The position numbers were made by a program, and so were the translations under genes. From positions 64,759 through 128,758 of the forward strand of contig JAQGDQ010000347.1 in NCBI GenBank assembly GCA_030141605.1: DNA of 64,000 nucleotides. The letters are read 5' to 3'. A model generated the notes under the pieces. The model was not told the DNA's origin. It was given only the letters and a program-made list of their open reading frames with translations, and made no database searches. The stretch's first letter is position 1; every line of letters starts with the position of its first letter. Of the stretch, positions 27,795 to 37,256 are shown in pieces. The DNA comes from Tubiluchus corallicola. Lineage: Eukaryota > Priapulida > Priapulimorpha > Priapulimorphida > Tubiluchidae.

Positions 27795-29627
27795 TCACTC
27801 AGCCTTTTTAATACCAAACGAAGGGTCGATCTTAAGAAAACGAATAACCAAGAAGCCGGGAATAGTACAAATCATTACCCATATAAAAAAACTCTGGTAC
27901 CCAATAATCTCCTGCAACCAGCCGGATACCATTCCCGGAATCATCATCCCTAATGCCATTAAACCTGAACAGATGGCATAATGAGCGGTCTTACTCTTGC
28001 CTTCTGAAAAATATATAAGATACAGCATATAAGCTGTAAAGCCAAACCCATACCCAAATTGCTCAACAGCTACGCTGCAGGCTATAAGCCACATGCTCTC
28101 TGGAGTGAAATATGACAAATAAACATAGGTTAAATTTGGCAGATTTATTGCCATCGTCATCCACCAAATCCAATACTTCAAACCATTGCGTGATGCTAGC
28201 CAGCCCCCTACAATTCCTCCAAAAGTTAAAAAAATGATGCCAATAGTGCCGTAAACCAAACCTACATCACCGGTTGTTAACCCCAATCCACCAACTTCAC
28301 GAGCATCCAGTAAAAATGGTGACGCTAGCTTCACCAACTGGCTTTCACCCAGCCTAAACACTAAAATAAAGAGAATGCCAACACCAAAATTCTCCTTTTT
28401 GAAAAATGACACAAAAGTTTTGCCAAACTCTTTTATCATGTTTTTACCTTCTGCCGCAGGCTTATCTGCAACCGGACGCGGCAAAAAGAAGCGGTGATAA
28501 ATAAGAAATACCACAAATAGTGCTGCCAGCACAAAAAATGTAACTGACCATGCAAAAGGAATATTACCAGATAAGCCACGGAAGCTCCCAGACGTAACAG
28601 CATTTAACTTAGGGTCGGCTTGTACCAGTACCCACGCTTGCTTATCCCAGTTACCACTATTGAAAACCAATCGCTGCCCTTCCACCAATGATAAATCTTT
28701 AGCCCCCTTGTAGCGGTCGAAATTCAGAACAACTACCTCTCCATCGCCTGGCGCAGCTGATAATTGCAGCCCAAGCACCGCAATATTACCTTGAACAGCT
28801 CCTTTGAACGAAACATCATCTACCTTGCCAAACTTCTCTTTTAAGAAGCCTTTTAAAGGGATAGACACTGTCGCTGACCACCATCCCGGCTCAGCAACAG
28901 ACTTCCCTCCCTGTACAACAAAGCCATTTATAATATTTTGCTGATGTGCCCAGCTCTTTAGTGAATCAGCTTCACCTTTTTGAAGCTGATTAACCCCCAA
29001 TGTAAAATCCTCAGATGTTAACACAAAGCGCAACTTACCTCTCTCCCTTACACCCACATTACCTTCCGGTATTTTCCATCGAGTAGGCTCAACTTGGGTG
29101 GTCACATTAAACTCTACCGGCTCCAATCCGGTTGACGACTCAATTGCCCCCGCAAGTATAATTAAAAGCCCTTGCCCGGTAATCATCGCTAAGCGGTAGA
29201 AAGTACTACGAATACCAATAAAATAGGCTTGCTTATGCTCATCCAAATCGAGCATATAAAAACCATCGGCAGCAATATCGTGCGTAGCTGAACTAAAAGC
29301 CAAAAGCCAAAAAAACATGAGTGTATACTGAAAAAAACCCGGAACAGGAATGGTTAAAGCCACACCGCCCAATCCTGCTCCAATAAATAACTGCATTGCC
29401 ACAATCCACCAACGCTTGGTCTTAAGCAGGTCTACAACCGGGCTCCACATCCATTTGACCACCCATGGCAAATAGAGCCAGCTGGTATACAACGCAATAT
29501 CTGAATTAGAAATTCCCAGACGCTTGTACATAATTACCGAAACAGTCATAACCACAACGTAGGGAATACCTTCAGCAAAATATAATGAGGGCACCCAGGC
29601 CCATGGAGATGTAGACTTTTGTCTCAT
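27795..29627 (-). CDS. AmpG/MurT-like MFS transporter for MurNAc or muropeptides
   Basis: Inner-membrane importer of peptidoglycan fragments. 610 aa, MFS fold with AmpG signatures: PSLYFAEGIPYVVVMTVSVIMYKRLGIS, LPWVVKWMWSPVVD, SSATHDIAADGFYMLDLDEHKQAYFIGIRSTFYRLAMITGQG. Between helices 6 and 7 an insertion of ~170 residues (~190-360, beta-rich, no membrane segments) makes it longer than enterobacterial AmpG. C-terminal helices contain FGGIVGGWLASRNG and PGMVSGWLQEIIGY. In Tannerella forsythia the equivalent MurT is encoded next to murK and murQ; here those lie 11 kb away. It follows the SpoIID gene by 117 bp. Confidence 0.88.
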   Translation of the reverse strand: MRQKSTSPWAWVPSLYFAEGIPYVVVMTVSVIMYKRLGISNSDIALYTSWLYLPWVVKWMWSPVVDLLKTKRWWIVAMQLFIGAGLGGVALTIPVPGFFQYTLMFFWLLAFSSATHDIAADGFYMLDLDEHKQAYFIGIRSTFYRLAMITGQGLLIILAGAIESSTGLEPVEFNVTTQVEPTRWKIPEGNVGVRERGKLRFVLTSEDFTLGVNQLQKGEADSLKSWAHQQNIINGFVVQGGKSVAEPGWWSATVSIPLKGFLKEKFGKVDDVSFKGAVQGNIAVLGLQLSAAPGDGEVVVLNFDRYKGAKDLSLVEGQRLVFNSGNWDKQAWVLVQADPKLNAVTSGSFRGLSGNIPFAWSVTFFVLAALFVVFLIYHRFFLPRPVADKPAAEGKNMIKEFGKTFVSFFKKENFGVGILFILVFRLGESQLVKLASPFLLDAREVGGLGLTTGDVGLVYGTIGIIFLTFGGIVGGWLASRNGLKYWIWWMTMAINLPNLTYVYLSYFTPESMWLIACSVAVEQFGYGFGFTAYMLYLIYFSEGKSKTAHYAICSGLMALGMMIPGMVSGWLQEIIGYQSFFIWVMICTIPGFLVIRFLKIDPSFGIKKAE

Positions 29628-29744
29628 TATTGTTTAAATTTAGTTCGAATCCGACACACAGAGCACAAAGTTTATATCTGTAATTATCAAGAATGCACTT
29701 AACCCATATAAACTAGTAGAAACAGGGCTTCAATATGCTATCTG

Positions 29745-31076
29745 TTAATACATTTTCTTCAATTCAGCCCCTCTAAAATAGTGCATTAAGATAGCATTAT
29801 AAGCATACCCTTTGGCTCCCATAACGGCAGCTCCAATCTGGCAAAGCCCAACACCATGACCCCACCCGGCACCTTTTAAAACAAAAACTACCTCACCATT
29901 TACCTCCCCTTTCTCTATGATAAAAGCTGAACTGTAAAGATGTGAGGCCGATAACGCCTTTCTAATCTCCAACTCCTTACCAATGGTCAGAACCTTTTTA
30001 TCTCCGACAATCTTTAGCTTTATTAAACGACCTGAAGCACCTCGCTCAACAGGAACCATCTCCTGAATAGTCCCAAAATCAAAACCGGTGCGCCTTTTTA
30101 CCAACTCACTTACCTCCCTCTGCGTGTACTCTACCTCCCAGCGATAAAAATCATTAGTCTCCTGATCATAATCATTTAACACCTGACTCAACACCTCCTT
30201 ACTATCAGTATTACAAAAGGTGTCCGGTGAACCAAGTATCCATTTCTTTGCATAGATCTCTTTTTTTAAATCAAGACTAAAACCTTCAGGATCTATATCA
30301 TTATCAACAAAAGCCTGCAAATATGGGTGCTCAACCGGCTCCCAAACATTCTCAAACTTCTCAACCATACCACCGCAACATTTGGAAAAACGCGCATCAC
30401 ATATAACATCACCGCTCATCAAAACCTCTCCCAATGTGGTACGCACAGCCTCCTCAACCTCAACAGTAGTAGAACGCGTAATGCCCTGGTAACGCTGGCA
30501 ATGATCATCAGCACAAACATCAAACATTTGATGATCCTCTCGGTCGTACCACTTAATAAACTCCGTATCAGTCTTATAAAGTGACTGATAGCACATATCA
30601 CTCCGCTGTAACGCTTTACTCTTTTTTATCTGTGCCAATAACCAGCTACGAGAAATAACCGCGTGTGCTTTAAGCAATTCTAATGATGATGTTGCACTCA
30701 TCTCGGAAGAAATAACACTCATCAGGTAATCTTCAACTGGCAACACATTAATAACTACTACCTTTTCATTATCAACCAATAACTTCAACCCACCATAAAA
30801 AGATTGATCCTCTCTGCGCTCCCAGTGAAAATTAATTCCGATTGTCACATCATGTAAAATAAAATATGCAGCTTCGCTTACGGGGTTTATTAAAATGCCC
30901 GAAGCTAAAGCTGTTGACCCACTACCATCAGATAAACTAAGCCCTCCATTGATGCAGGACACCCTACATTTACCTGTAAGCTTAACACCCGTGCCGGTTT
31001 CATACTGTCCGCGCAAAGTAAATCCAACTGTTTCTTTAAACTGAATACCTACTTGTATTACTGGTATATTTCCCAT
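29745..31076 (-). CDS. SpoIID/LytB-domain protein, predicted lytic transglycosylase
   Basis: 443 aa. The SpoIID core begins with VLPVEDYLMSVISSEMSATS then SLELLKAHAVISRSWLL; E125 corresponds to the catalytic Glu of SpoIID, which cleaves glycan strands stripped of stem peptides. The C-terminal GAGWGHGVGLCQIGAAVMGAKGYAYNAILMHYFRGAEL is the classic ending. Cysteines in the middle (CADDHCQRYQ, CCGG) are common to the Bacteroidota subfamily. The N-terminus (MGNIPVIQVGIQFKETVGFTL) has no signal peptide, which is odd for a wall enzyme and suggests action on imported oligomers or an unrecognised start. Probably co-transcribed with the AmpG-type gene. Confidence 0.88.
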   Translation of the reverse strand: MGNIPVIQVGIQFKETVGFTLRGQYETGTGVKLTGKCRVSCINGGLSLSDGSGSTALASGILINPVSEAAYFILHDVTIGINFHWERREDQSFYGGLKLLVDNEKVVVINVLPVEDYLMSVISSEMSATSSLELLKAHAVISRSWLLAQIKKSKALQRSDMCYQSLYKTDTEFIKWYDREDHQMFDVCADDHCQRYQGITRSTTVEVEEAVRTTLGEVLMSGDVICDARFSKCCGGMVEKFENVWEPVEHPYLQAFVDNDIDPEGFSLDLKKEIYAKKWILGSPDTFCNTDSKEVLSQVLNDYDQETNDFYRWEVEYTQREVSELVKRRTGFDFGTIQEMVPVERGASGRLIKLKIVGDKKVLTIGKELEIRKALSASHLYSSAFIIEKGEVNGEVVFVLKGAGWGHGVGLCQIGAAVMGAKGYAYNAILMHYFRGAELKKMY

Positions 31077-31407
31077 AGCTTATTTAACTAAAAACACGAA
31101 GCCCAATATACAAAATTCGCTGTGGCTTATAATCGATCTTTTCACTTGTTATGAAGACTATGTGTTATACTTAATAAAAAACCAGATAATAATATACCTA
31201 ACCAACCCGGTGAAGAACTACCCCTTTGCTCCTACGACTAAAGCCGTAGACTAAGACAGCTGGGGTAAATAAATATGTAATTATCTAAATAACTAAGATA
31301 ACGTAATATTATCAATAGACAGGAAATCTGCTTGAGCAGGCACAAAATATCACTTACTGCACTACCTTAAAATAAAAATGTAAAACTCTGCGAAACAGAA
31401 AGATACA
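31077..31407. other. Intergenic stretch, no gene seen
   Basis: Upstream of the SpoIID gene on its strand, so its promoter should be here; no clear -33/-7 pair was found. It leads into repeat R2. Confidence 0.35.
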
Positions 31408-31512
31408 ACCCTTAACATGTTTTGACAGAAAAATAAGCGAAAGGCAAAATGAAAAAAACCTTCTAGCTGTTTGAAATACGGAGGGTGAGAAGATAGCAAA
31501 ATCACCAGCGTA
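31408..31512. repeat. Interspersed repeat R2, copy 2
   Basis: ACCCTTAACATGTTTTGACA through GAGAAGATAGCAAAATC matches 20360-20475. It ends where the LRR pseudogene begins abruptly, with no start codon. Confidence 0.6.
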
Positions 31513-32503
31513 GCGCTGTTCTGAGAACAACCTCACAAGCTTAAACTTGAGTAGCAATACAGATTTAGTGAATTTGAACTGCGAACAAAATGCTCTCACA
31601 AGTTTGGATATAAGTAACAATACGAATTTAAGTATTTTTTATTGTTATGATAATGCTCTCACAAGTTTGAATGTGAGTAATAACAAGGCTTTAAAGACTC
31701 TTGTCTGCTCTGATAATAATCTCACAAACTTGGATGTGAGTAACAATAAGGATTTGATGATTTTTGCTTGCGACAGGAACAATCTCACGAGCTTGGATGT
31801 AAGTAATAATACAAACTTAAGTACACTGCAGGTAGATGAAGATATAAAGTGTGAACCTTCTATTGTAGAGTTAAACCCTATCAATTGCATCTATTGGTAT
31901 TGGGATGAAACCCAAAGCCGTCCTATTAAATATCACCCTGCTGTGGACTGCCATACACCTGCTGCTCTTTTCTGGGTGCCAGATGATAATTTTAGAAATG
32001 AACTAAAAAAGATAGTTCCCAATGCTTTCACCCCCAAAGATAGCCTGATAGCATACCACCCAGACGTGTTGGCTGTTACTTCTATAGATGTGGACAAAAA
32101 AATATCACATCCTTAGATGGCGTACAATTCTTTACAGCTTTAGAAGAACTGCATTGCAATGAGAATAAACTCACAAGTTTGGATCTGAGTGATAACACAG
32201 CTCTAATCAGGCTGGAATGTAATAAAAACAATCTTGCGAGTCTGGATATGAGCGGGCTTACAGATTTAATGGTCTTGTGGTTAATCTCACAAGCTTGGAT
32301 CTTAGTAGCAATACTGCTTTACGTACCATATATTGCTCTAGTAACAATCTTACATGTCTGGATCTGCGTAATAATACTGATTTAATATCTTTGACCTGTA
32401 GAAAGAATAAGATCATTTATTTGAATACAAGTAATAGTACAAACTTATGGTCTCTACAGTGCGATCAAAACCGTCTCACTAGTCTGGATCTTAGTAACAA
32501 TAC

Positions 32504-32644
32504 AGCTATAGGGTCATTGCACTGTAATAACAACCATCTTGTAGAATTGGATGTGAGCAATAATACTTCTTTAAGGAATTTTATTTGTGATAATAATCAT
32601 CTCTCATATTTGGACCTTAGTAAGAATACTGCTCTAGGCTATTT
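32504..32644 (+). repeat. 141-bp direct repeat flanking the IS1634-type element (left)
   Basis: Identical to 34292-34432, base for base as read. It starts AGCTATAGGGTCATTGCACT and ends TCTAGGCTATTT and is LRR coding sequence. Long, variable target duplications are a known feature of IS1634. Confidence 0.93.
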
Positions 32645-34291
32645 CCTGTTTTGTGCACCACAACGACGCCCCAAGAATGCACTATTGATTATCAGCAAGA
32701 TAGGAATTTCAAATTTGCATTTTGGGTGCTGCATGCTTAATTTTATGCATGTTTGTCCGAAAAAATAAGAATCGGGAGTGGTTCTGTGAGTGTACAGATA
32801 ATCTCAAAAAATCATGGTAAATATAAGGTTGTAAAAACCGTAGGTTGCGCAAAAACAAAGCGGGAAGAAGAATTGCTTTTATTGCTTGCCAACACAGAGA
32901 TAGAGCGGCTTAGGGGCATGCAATCGCTTTTTGTTGAACACGATGATTTGGTGGTTGAAAACTTTGTGGGCAGCATTGCAAACAATCATTTACAAGTTGT
33001 AGGAAGTGAATTAATTTTAGGCAAAATTTATCAAGTCTTTAACTTTCCGGATGATGGGTGCTGCAATTATTTTCGCAACCTGGTATTATGTCGGTTAGTG
33101 TACCCGGGAAGCAAATTAAAAACCGTTGACTATTTTAGACAGCACCTGAATACAGATGTTAGCGTACACACTATTTATCGTTTCCTTGACGAGCTAAATA
33201 CAAGTTTAAAGCCACAAATTGAACAACTTACCTTTAAGCACACCAGGAAGCTACTAAAAGGAAAAATAAGTGTCGCATTTTATGATATGACCACATTGTA
33301 TTTTGAGGCATCAGAAGAAGATGACTACCGTATTCCCGGATTCAACAAAGATGGCAAGCATCAACAACCGCAAATAATGATAGGTTTACTGGTGGGTAAA
33401 TATGGATACCCGATTGGCTATCAAATATTCGAGGGAAACACCTCTGAAACAAAAACACTAATCCCTGTTCTGGAAGCCTTTCAAAATAAATTTAATATCG
33501 AAAGGCCTATTGTAGTTGCCGATGCAGCTTTACTCTCGCAGAAGAACATAAATGCCTTGATTGAAAACAAATACGAGTACATACTTGGAGGACGGATAAA
33601 GAATGAAAGTCAAAAAATAAAAGAAAAAATTATAGCTCTTGATATTAAAGAAAACAAGCCAGTTGAGTTGAAAAACAAGAATGGAAGGTTGATTATCAGC
33701 TTCTCAGAAAAAAGAGCCTTCAACGATAAAAAAACAGAGAGAAGGGCTTAAAAAGACTTGAAAAACGTGTTGCTTCCGGCAAGCTAACAAAGAATCGCAT
33801 AAATAATCGCGGGTATAATAAATATCTGAATCTGTCGGGGGAGATTGCCGTTAAAATCGACTACGATAAGTTCCAGTCAGATAGAGTTTGGGATGGGTTG
33901 AAGGGTTATGTAACCAATACCCATTTACCGAGAAAAGATGTTATCGGGAATTATAGTCAGTTGTGGCAAGTGGAAAAAGCTTTTCGTATATCAAAAACTG
34001 ATTTACGAATACGGCCAGTTTATCACCGCTTAAAAGAACGCATTGAAGCCCATATCTGTATTTGTTTCACAGCCTATGCCATTTACAAAGAGCTGGAAAG
34101 GTTATTGAAGGCAAATAATATTGATATCTCTGCTGAAAAAGCCTTGGAACAAATCCGGCAGATCAGGCAGCTGCAATACACTCTGCCCAAATCGAAACAA
34201 GTCAGAACAAAAATATTACAGCCAACTGAAATGCAAAAAAAGTTGTTAAATATGAAATTATAAACTTGGGTGCTGCAATGCACAAAACAGG
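32645..34291 (+). mobile_element. IS1634-family insertion sequence
   Basis: 1647 bp, bounded by inverted repeats with a perfect 13-bp tip: CCTGTTTTGTGCA at 32645-32657 and TGCACAAAACAGG at 34279-34291. Similarity continues inward with gaps (...CCCCAAG / CTTGGG...). One transposase gene fills it, in two frames. Flanked by 141-bp direct repeats of the host LRR gene. Confidence 0.92.
32749..34263 (+). pseudogene. IS1634-family (IS4-like DDE) transposase with two A-run frame breaks
   Basis: The ATG at 32749 reads MFVRKN and leaves frame at an A6 run (32760-32765); with five As the N-terminus would continue into GSGSVSVQIISKNHGKYKVV. The central frame (to 33751) holds the first two catalytic Asp motifs, AFYDMTTLYFEASEEDDYR and PIVVADAALLSQKNI. 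At an A7 run (33727-33733) the frame breaks again; the -1 frame continues EKGLKRLEKRVASGKLT to the third motif LWQVEKAFRISKTDLRIRPVYHR and stops at 34263. All DDE residues exist but in separate frames. Either real inactivation, homopolymer errors in the assembly, or slippage. Confidence 0.85.
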
Positions 34292-34432
34292 AGCTATAGG
34301 GTCATTGCACTGTAATAACAACCATCTTGTAGAATTGGATGTGAGCAATAATACTTCTTTAAGGAATTTTATTTGTGATAATAATCATCTCTCATATTTG
34401 GACCTTAGTAAGAATACTGCTCTAGGCTATTT
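34292..34432 (+). repeat. 141-bp direct repeat flanking the IS1634-type element (right)
   Basis: Second copy of 32504-32644, after which the LRR gene continues with CHENNLTSLDVSNNKNLD. Confidence 0.93.
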
Positions 34433-34655
34433 GTCTTGCCATGAAAACAATCTTACAAGTTTGGATGTGAGTAACAACAAAAACTTAGATATTTTGTCTG
34501 TAGATAAAGCTTTAATGTGTGAGCCCTCTATTGTAAGTCAGAATCCACGTTTTTGCACTTTCTGGACTAAAAGTGGTCGTATGCTCCAATATAGACCTGA
34601 ATTGGAGTGCAATTAGTAGGAGGAAAGACAAGAACTAAAAAAATAATTATGAACT

Positions 34656-34693
34656 AAAAAAGTCGTGTCACACAAAGTAACACGACTTTTTTT
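34656..34693. terminator. Bidirectional intrinsic terminator
   Basis: AAAAAAGTCGTGT (34656-34668) pairs perfectly with ACACGACTTTTTT (34680-34692), loop of 11, with an A-run before and T-run after, so it can act on both strands. It serves the LRR pseudogene (plus) and the DUF4922 operon end (minus). Confidence 0.85.
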
Positions 34694-34812
34694 AATATTT
34701 GTAGGCGTAGTGGTAACTTTCCCAACATAACTCAATATCTTTCGCTTCACAAAGATATCCGGACATAAAAACTGAAAGCCTTTGGCTAACAGTTGACAAC
34801 TAATGCCATATT

Positions 34813-35754
34813 TTATCCCAGCAATCGTTCTGACACTTCTGTGCACTCATTTTCATCCATACACACCTGACGAAAAATATCGGCAATATCGTTGGATTCT
34901 ATTCTCTCAAAATCTTCAGACCGAGGCGTAATAAATACCCCCCCCATGTCTACTGATGCCGGGCTAATCAGAATCTGCTCATCACCCTCAGCAAAATAAC
35001 AGGCCGGACGATGAAGAACTCGTGGAAACACATGCACCACATACTCTTTACCGTCATAATAGGTCAGCACGTTAATCATGGGTTCAGCATCCTCCACCTG
35101 GCTTAACCGGAGTAACTTATGTAGCCTTACAAACAACCGAACAATCATCCCGGTATTATTGCCACTACTAAAAGTGATGACTCCACGACTATAACCCTGC
35201 CAACTATACACCTCAACCCCATCTGCCATAAAAACTCGTTTCGCGAAAGTGCTGTCTTTGAAATCTTTTTCTATAGGCATAACCCCTTTCATACCTGCCT
35301 GAAAATGAAAATGATCCGGTGCTGATGCTCCACATTTAGCACCATTATAGAATAAAACAAACCCTTCGAGCTCCCTCGCCAACTCAAGCATTGATGAAAA
35401 GTAAGGCTCAAGTAGTTGCAAAACATGCTCCCTGTGAGATATTGTCAAATGCTCAGGGAAAATTGGAAAAGGATTAATTAAAATAGTGTAATCGCCAAAA
35501 CCAACTCCCTCCTGCTCGGGTGGACGGTTTTTCTCACACAAAAAGCAAGGACGCTCTCGTATTGATATGGCATCTACCTTAGCTGCAGAAGAACGAATAC
35601 GCCCGGGGTTAAACTGTACTTTTATTTCACTACCACCTTCAAGTATTACCCTTTTAGTCCTCACATTCTGCAACCCGGCATAATTTCGTGTGGCCAAGCT
35701 CCAATTTTGAATCTGGCCTACTATTAACTTTTTGACTTTAAGAGAAATATCCAT
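34813..35754 (-). CDS. DUF4922 protein, HIT-like nucleotidyltransferase/phosphorylase
   Basis: 313 aa, cytoplasmic. A Cys pair C70-x-x-C73 in RPCFLCEKNRPPEQ resembles the zinc site of GalT/Ap4A-phosphorylase-like proteins. The catalytic motif is GASAPDHFHFQAG with H148-x-H150-x-Q152, the H-x-H-x-Q form used by the branched HIT families that transfer or phosphorolyse nucleotidyl groups (GalT, Ap4A phosphorylase, GDP-L-galactose phosphorylase). The segment INPFPIFPEHLTISHREH also fits. Substrate unknown. It starts 10 bp after the GT2 stop, so it is in one operon with the GT2 and amidase genes. Confidence 0.85.
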   Translation of the reverse strand: MDISLKVKKLIVGQIQNWSLATRNYAGLQNVRTKRVILEGGSEIKVQFNPGRIRSSAAKVDAISIRERPCFLCEKNRPPEQEGVGFGDYTILINPFPIFPEHLTISHREHVLQLLEPYFSSMLELARELEGFVLFYNGAKCGASAPDHFHFQAGMKGVMPIEKDFKDSTFAKRVFMADGVEVYSWQGYSRGVITFSSGNNTGMIVRLFVRLHKLLRLSQVEDAEPMINVLTYYDGKEYVVHVFPRVLHRPACYFAEGDEQILISPASVDMGGVFITPRSEDFERIESNDIADIFRQVCMDENECTEVSERLLG

Positions 35755-35764
35755 TATTTTACAC

Positions 35765-37231
35765 TTATACCTGTTGCCCTTTAGCTATATACTGCTGACG
35801 CGCTTTGAGCTCTATGGTTCTGATTTTATCCTTATAGAAATTATGTGTATTCATCATACTGATACCTAATGATGCATCTGAATTGTCATCCCAGCGACGA
35901 CACAGGTATAATGGCTCATAAATACGCCCAATCTGATATTGGCGGCTGATGCTTAATCCTAAAGCATAATCCTCCCCATAGCTGGTATTCGGCACTTTCA
36001 CACAACGTAACACTGGTGTATAAAAAGCTCGTGGCGCTCCCAGACCATTAATACGTAAAGCATTATTACGACCATTATCCGGCGTCCACTCTTTATGATC
36101 AATCAAACCGGGAGGAATCTCCTCCAACTTAAAATTTACCATCTGATAACTCCCCACTACCATGGCGCAACTCTGCTCATAAAATGCTTTTACCACAAGC
36201 CTAATAACGCTATCATCGATATACAGGTCATCACTATCTAGCTGGATAGCAAACTTGCCGCAACGCTCATCTGCCACCGCAACATTCCAGCAACCGCCTA
36301 TGCCCAAGTCACTCCGCTCAGGAATAATATGTATCAATCGCTCATCATCAAACGAACGGATTATTTCAGAAGTCCTATCTGTAGAATGGTTATCAACTAC
36401 AATAAGATTAAATTCAAAATCGGCTTTCTGCTTTAAAGCCGATACAATGGCATCCCTAATAGTCTTCTCACGGTTGCGTACCGGAATAATAACTGATGCC
36501 TCAACAGGGTAACTCCCTTTCGCAAACTCAATAGGTTTAAATATCGGCTTTAAATAAGCCCCAATCTCTTTTAAATGAGCTGTACAAACCCGCTCCATTT
36601 CAATCTGACGACTACGGTTACGCGGGTCTACATAATCAAACACTTTCTCACCTGACTTACGGCTATCTAACTCCACTTCTGAATAAAGCAACTCAGGCAA
36701 ATGCATTAACTCGTACTTTTGCGACACACGCAATCTTAAATCATACAAAGCTGCAAATTGATACTCAGCATCCATGGTCTCCACAGCACCTTTTAGCGCT
36801 TCAGCCGTAAATAGTAGCAACGAGCCAAAATTGAAATCATCACGCAGGCTACCCGCCTGGTATTCAATTACAGGATGAGCACTCATTTTGCCCTCTCTCC
36901 TCTCGTAATAATCTGAATATACCATTCCTGCACCGGCATCGGTACAGCAGTGGCACATACGCTCCAATGCATTCATACCAATGTTAAGCTCCATAGATTT
37001 GGTGTATACTGCTACAAATTTGCCTGTAACCTCACTTAAAAGCTGCTTCCATGTAGCAGTAGCATCCAGACCACCTTTAGACACTACAACTTTAGCCCCG
37101 TCAACAATAACACTCTCTTTAGCAACAACTACAATATTCACCTCTTCCCCAGACTCTTGAAATGACTTAACCGTTTGTGTTAACTCTTCCTTATTTGAAT
37201 AAGGAAGAATACAGGTAATTTTCTCAAACAT
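35765..37231 (-). CDS. Two-domain family 2 glycosyltransferase
   Basis: 488 aa, no signal peptide or membrane helices. The C-terminal half (~243-470) is a canonical GT2: ASVIIPVRNREKTIRDAIVSAL, LIVVDNHSTDRTSEIIRSF, and LDSDD at 331-335 as the metal/nucleotide-sugar D-x-D motif, then GEDYALGLSISRQY. The N-terminal half (1-~200) repeats the fold in degenerate form (KITCILPYSNKEELTQTVKSFQ, MVYSDYYERREG) and has no D-x-D. Sugar donor and acceptor unknown. Located between the amidase-like and DUF4922 genes with gaps of 25 and 10 bp. Confidence 0.88.
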   Translation of the reverse strand: MFEKITCILPYSNKEELTQTVKSFQESGEEVNIVVVAKESVIVDGAKVVVSKGGLDATATWKQLLSEVTGKFVAVYTKSMELNIGMNALERMCHCCTDAGAGMVYSDYYERREGKMSAHPVIEYQAGSLRDDFNFGSLLLFTAEALKGAVETMDAEYQFAALYDLRLRVSQKYELMHLPELLYSEVELDSRKSGEKVFDYVDPRNRSRQIEMERVCTAHLKEIGAYLKPIFKPIEFAKGSYPVEASVIIPVRNREKTIRDAIVSALKQKADFEFNLIVVDNHSTDRTSEIIRSFDDERLIHIIPERSDLGIGGCWNVAVADERCGKFAIQLDSDDLYIDDSVIRLVVKAFYEQSCAMVVGSYQMVNFKLEEIPPGLIDHKEWTPDNGRNNALRINGLGAPRAFYTPVLRCVKVPNTSYGEDYALGLSISRQYQIGRIYEPLYLCRRWDDNSDASLGISMMNTHNFYKDKIRTIELKARQQYIAKGQQV

Positions 37232-37256
37232 TCTATCTTGTATTTAGCCCTTTAAA

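Larger units (their letters stand above)
31520..34616 (+). pseudogene. Leucine-rich-repeat protein gene, broken by frameshifts and an IS1634 element
   Basis: Encodes ~21-residue repeats of the type LxCxxNxLTSLDVSNNT. There is no start codon: the repeat frame opens mid-repeat (CSENNLTSLNLSSNTDL) directly after the R2 repeat. The first module ends at CEPSIVELNPINC...YHPAVDCH (~31930) and a second begins VPDDNFRNELKKIVPNAF, so two modules or genes are fused in frame. Near 32096 an A7 run breaks the frame; one more A would restore the family word D-x-K-N-I-T-S-L-D-G. A further deletion lies near 32276. The IS1634-type element splits the gene at 32645-34291, and the gene resumes to the end CEPSIVSQNPRFCTFW...ELECN at 34616. 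Confidence 0.88.

Noticed and set aside
33727-33735. Programmed -1 frameshift in the IS1634 transposase
   Set aside because: The zero-frame codons at the A7 run are not a clean slippery heptamer, and a second A-run break occurs at the gene start, so decay or sequence error is simpler.
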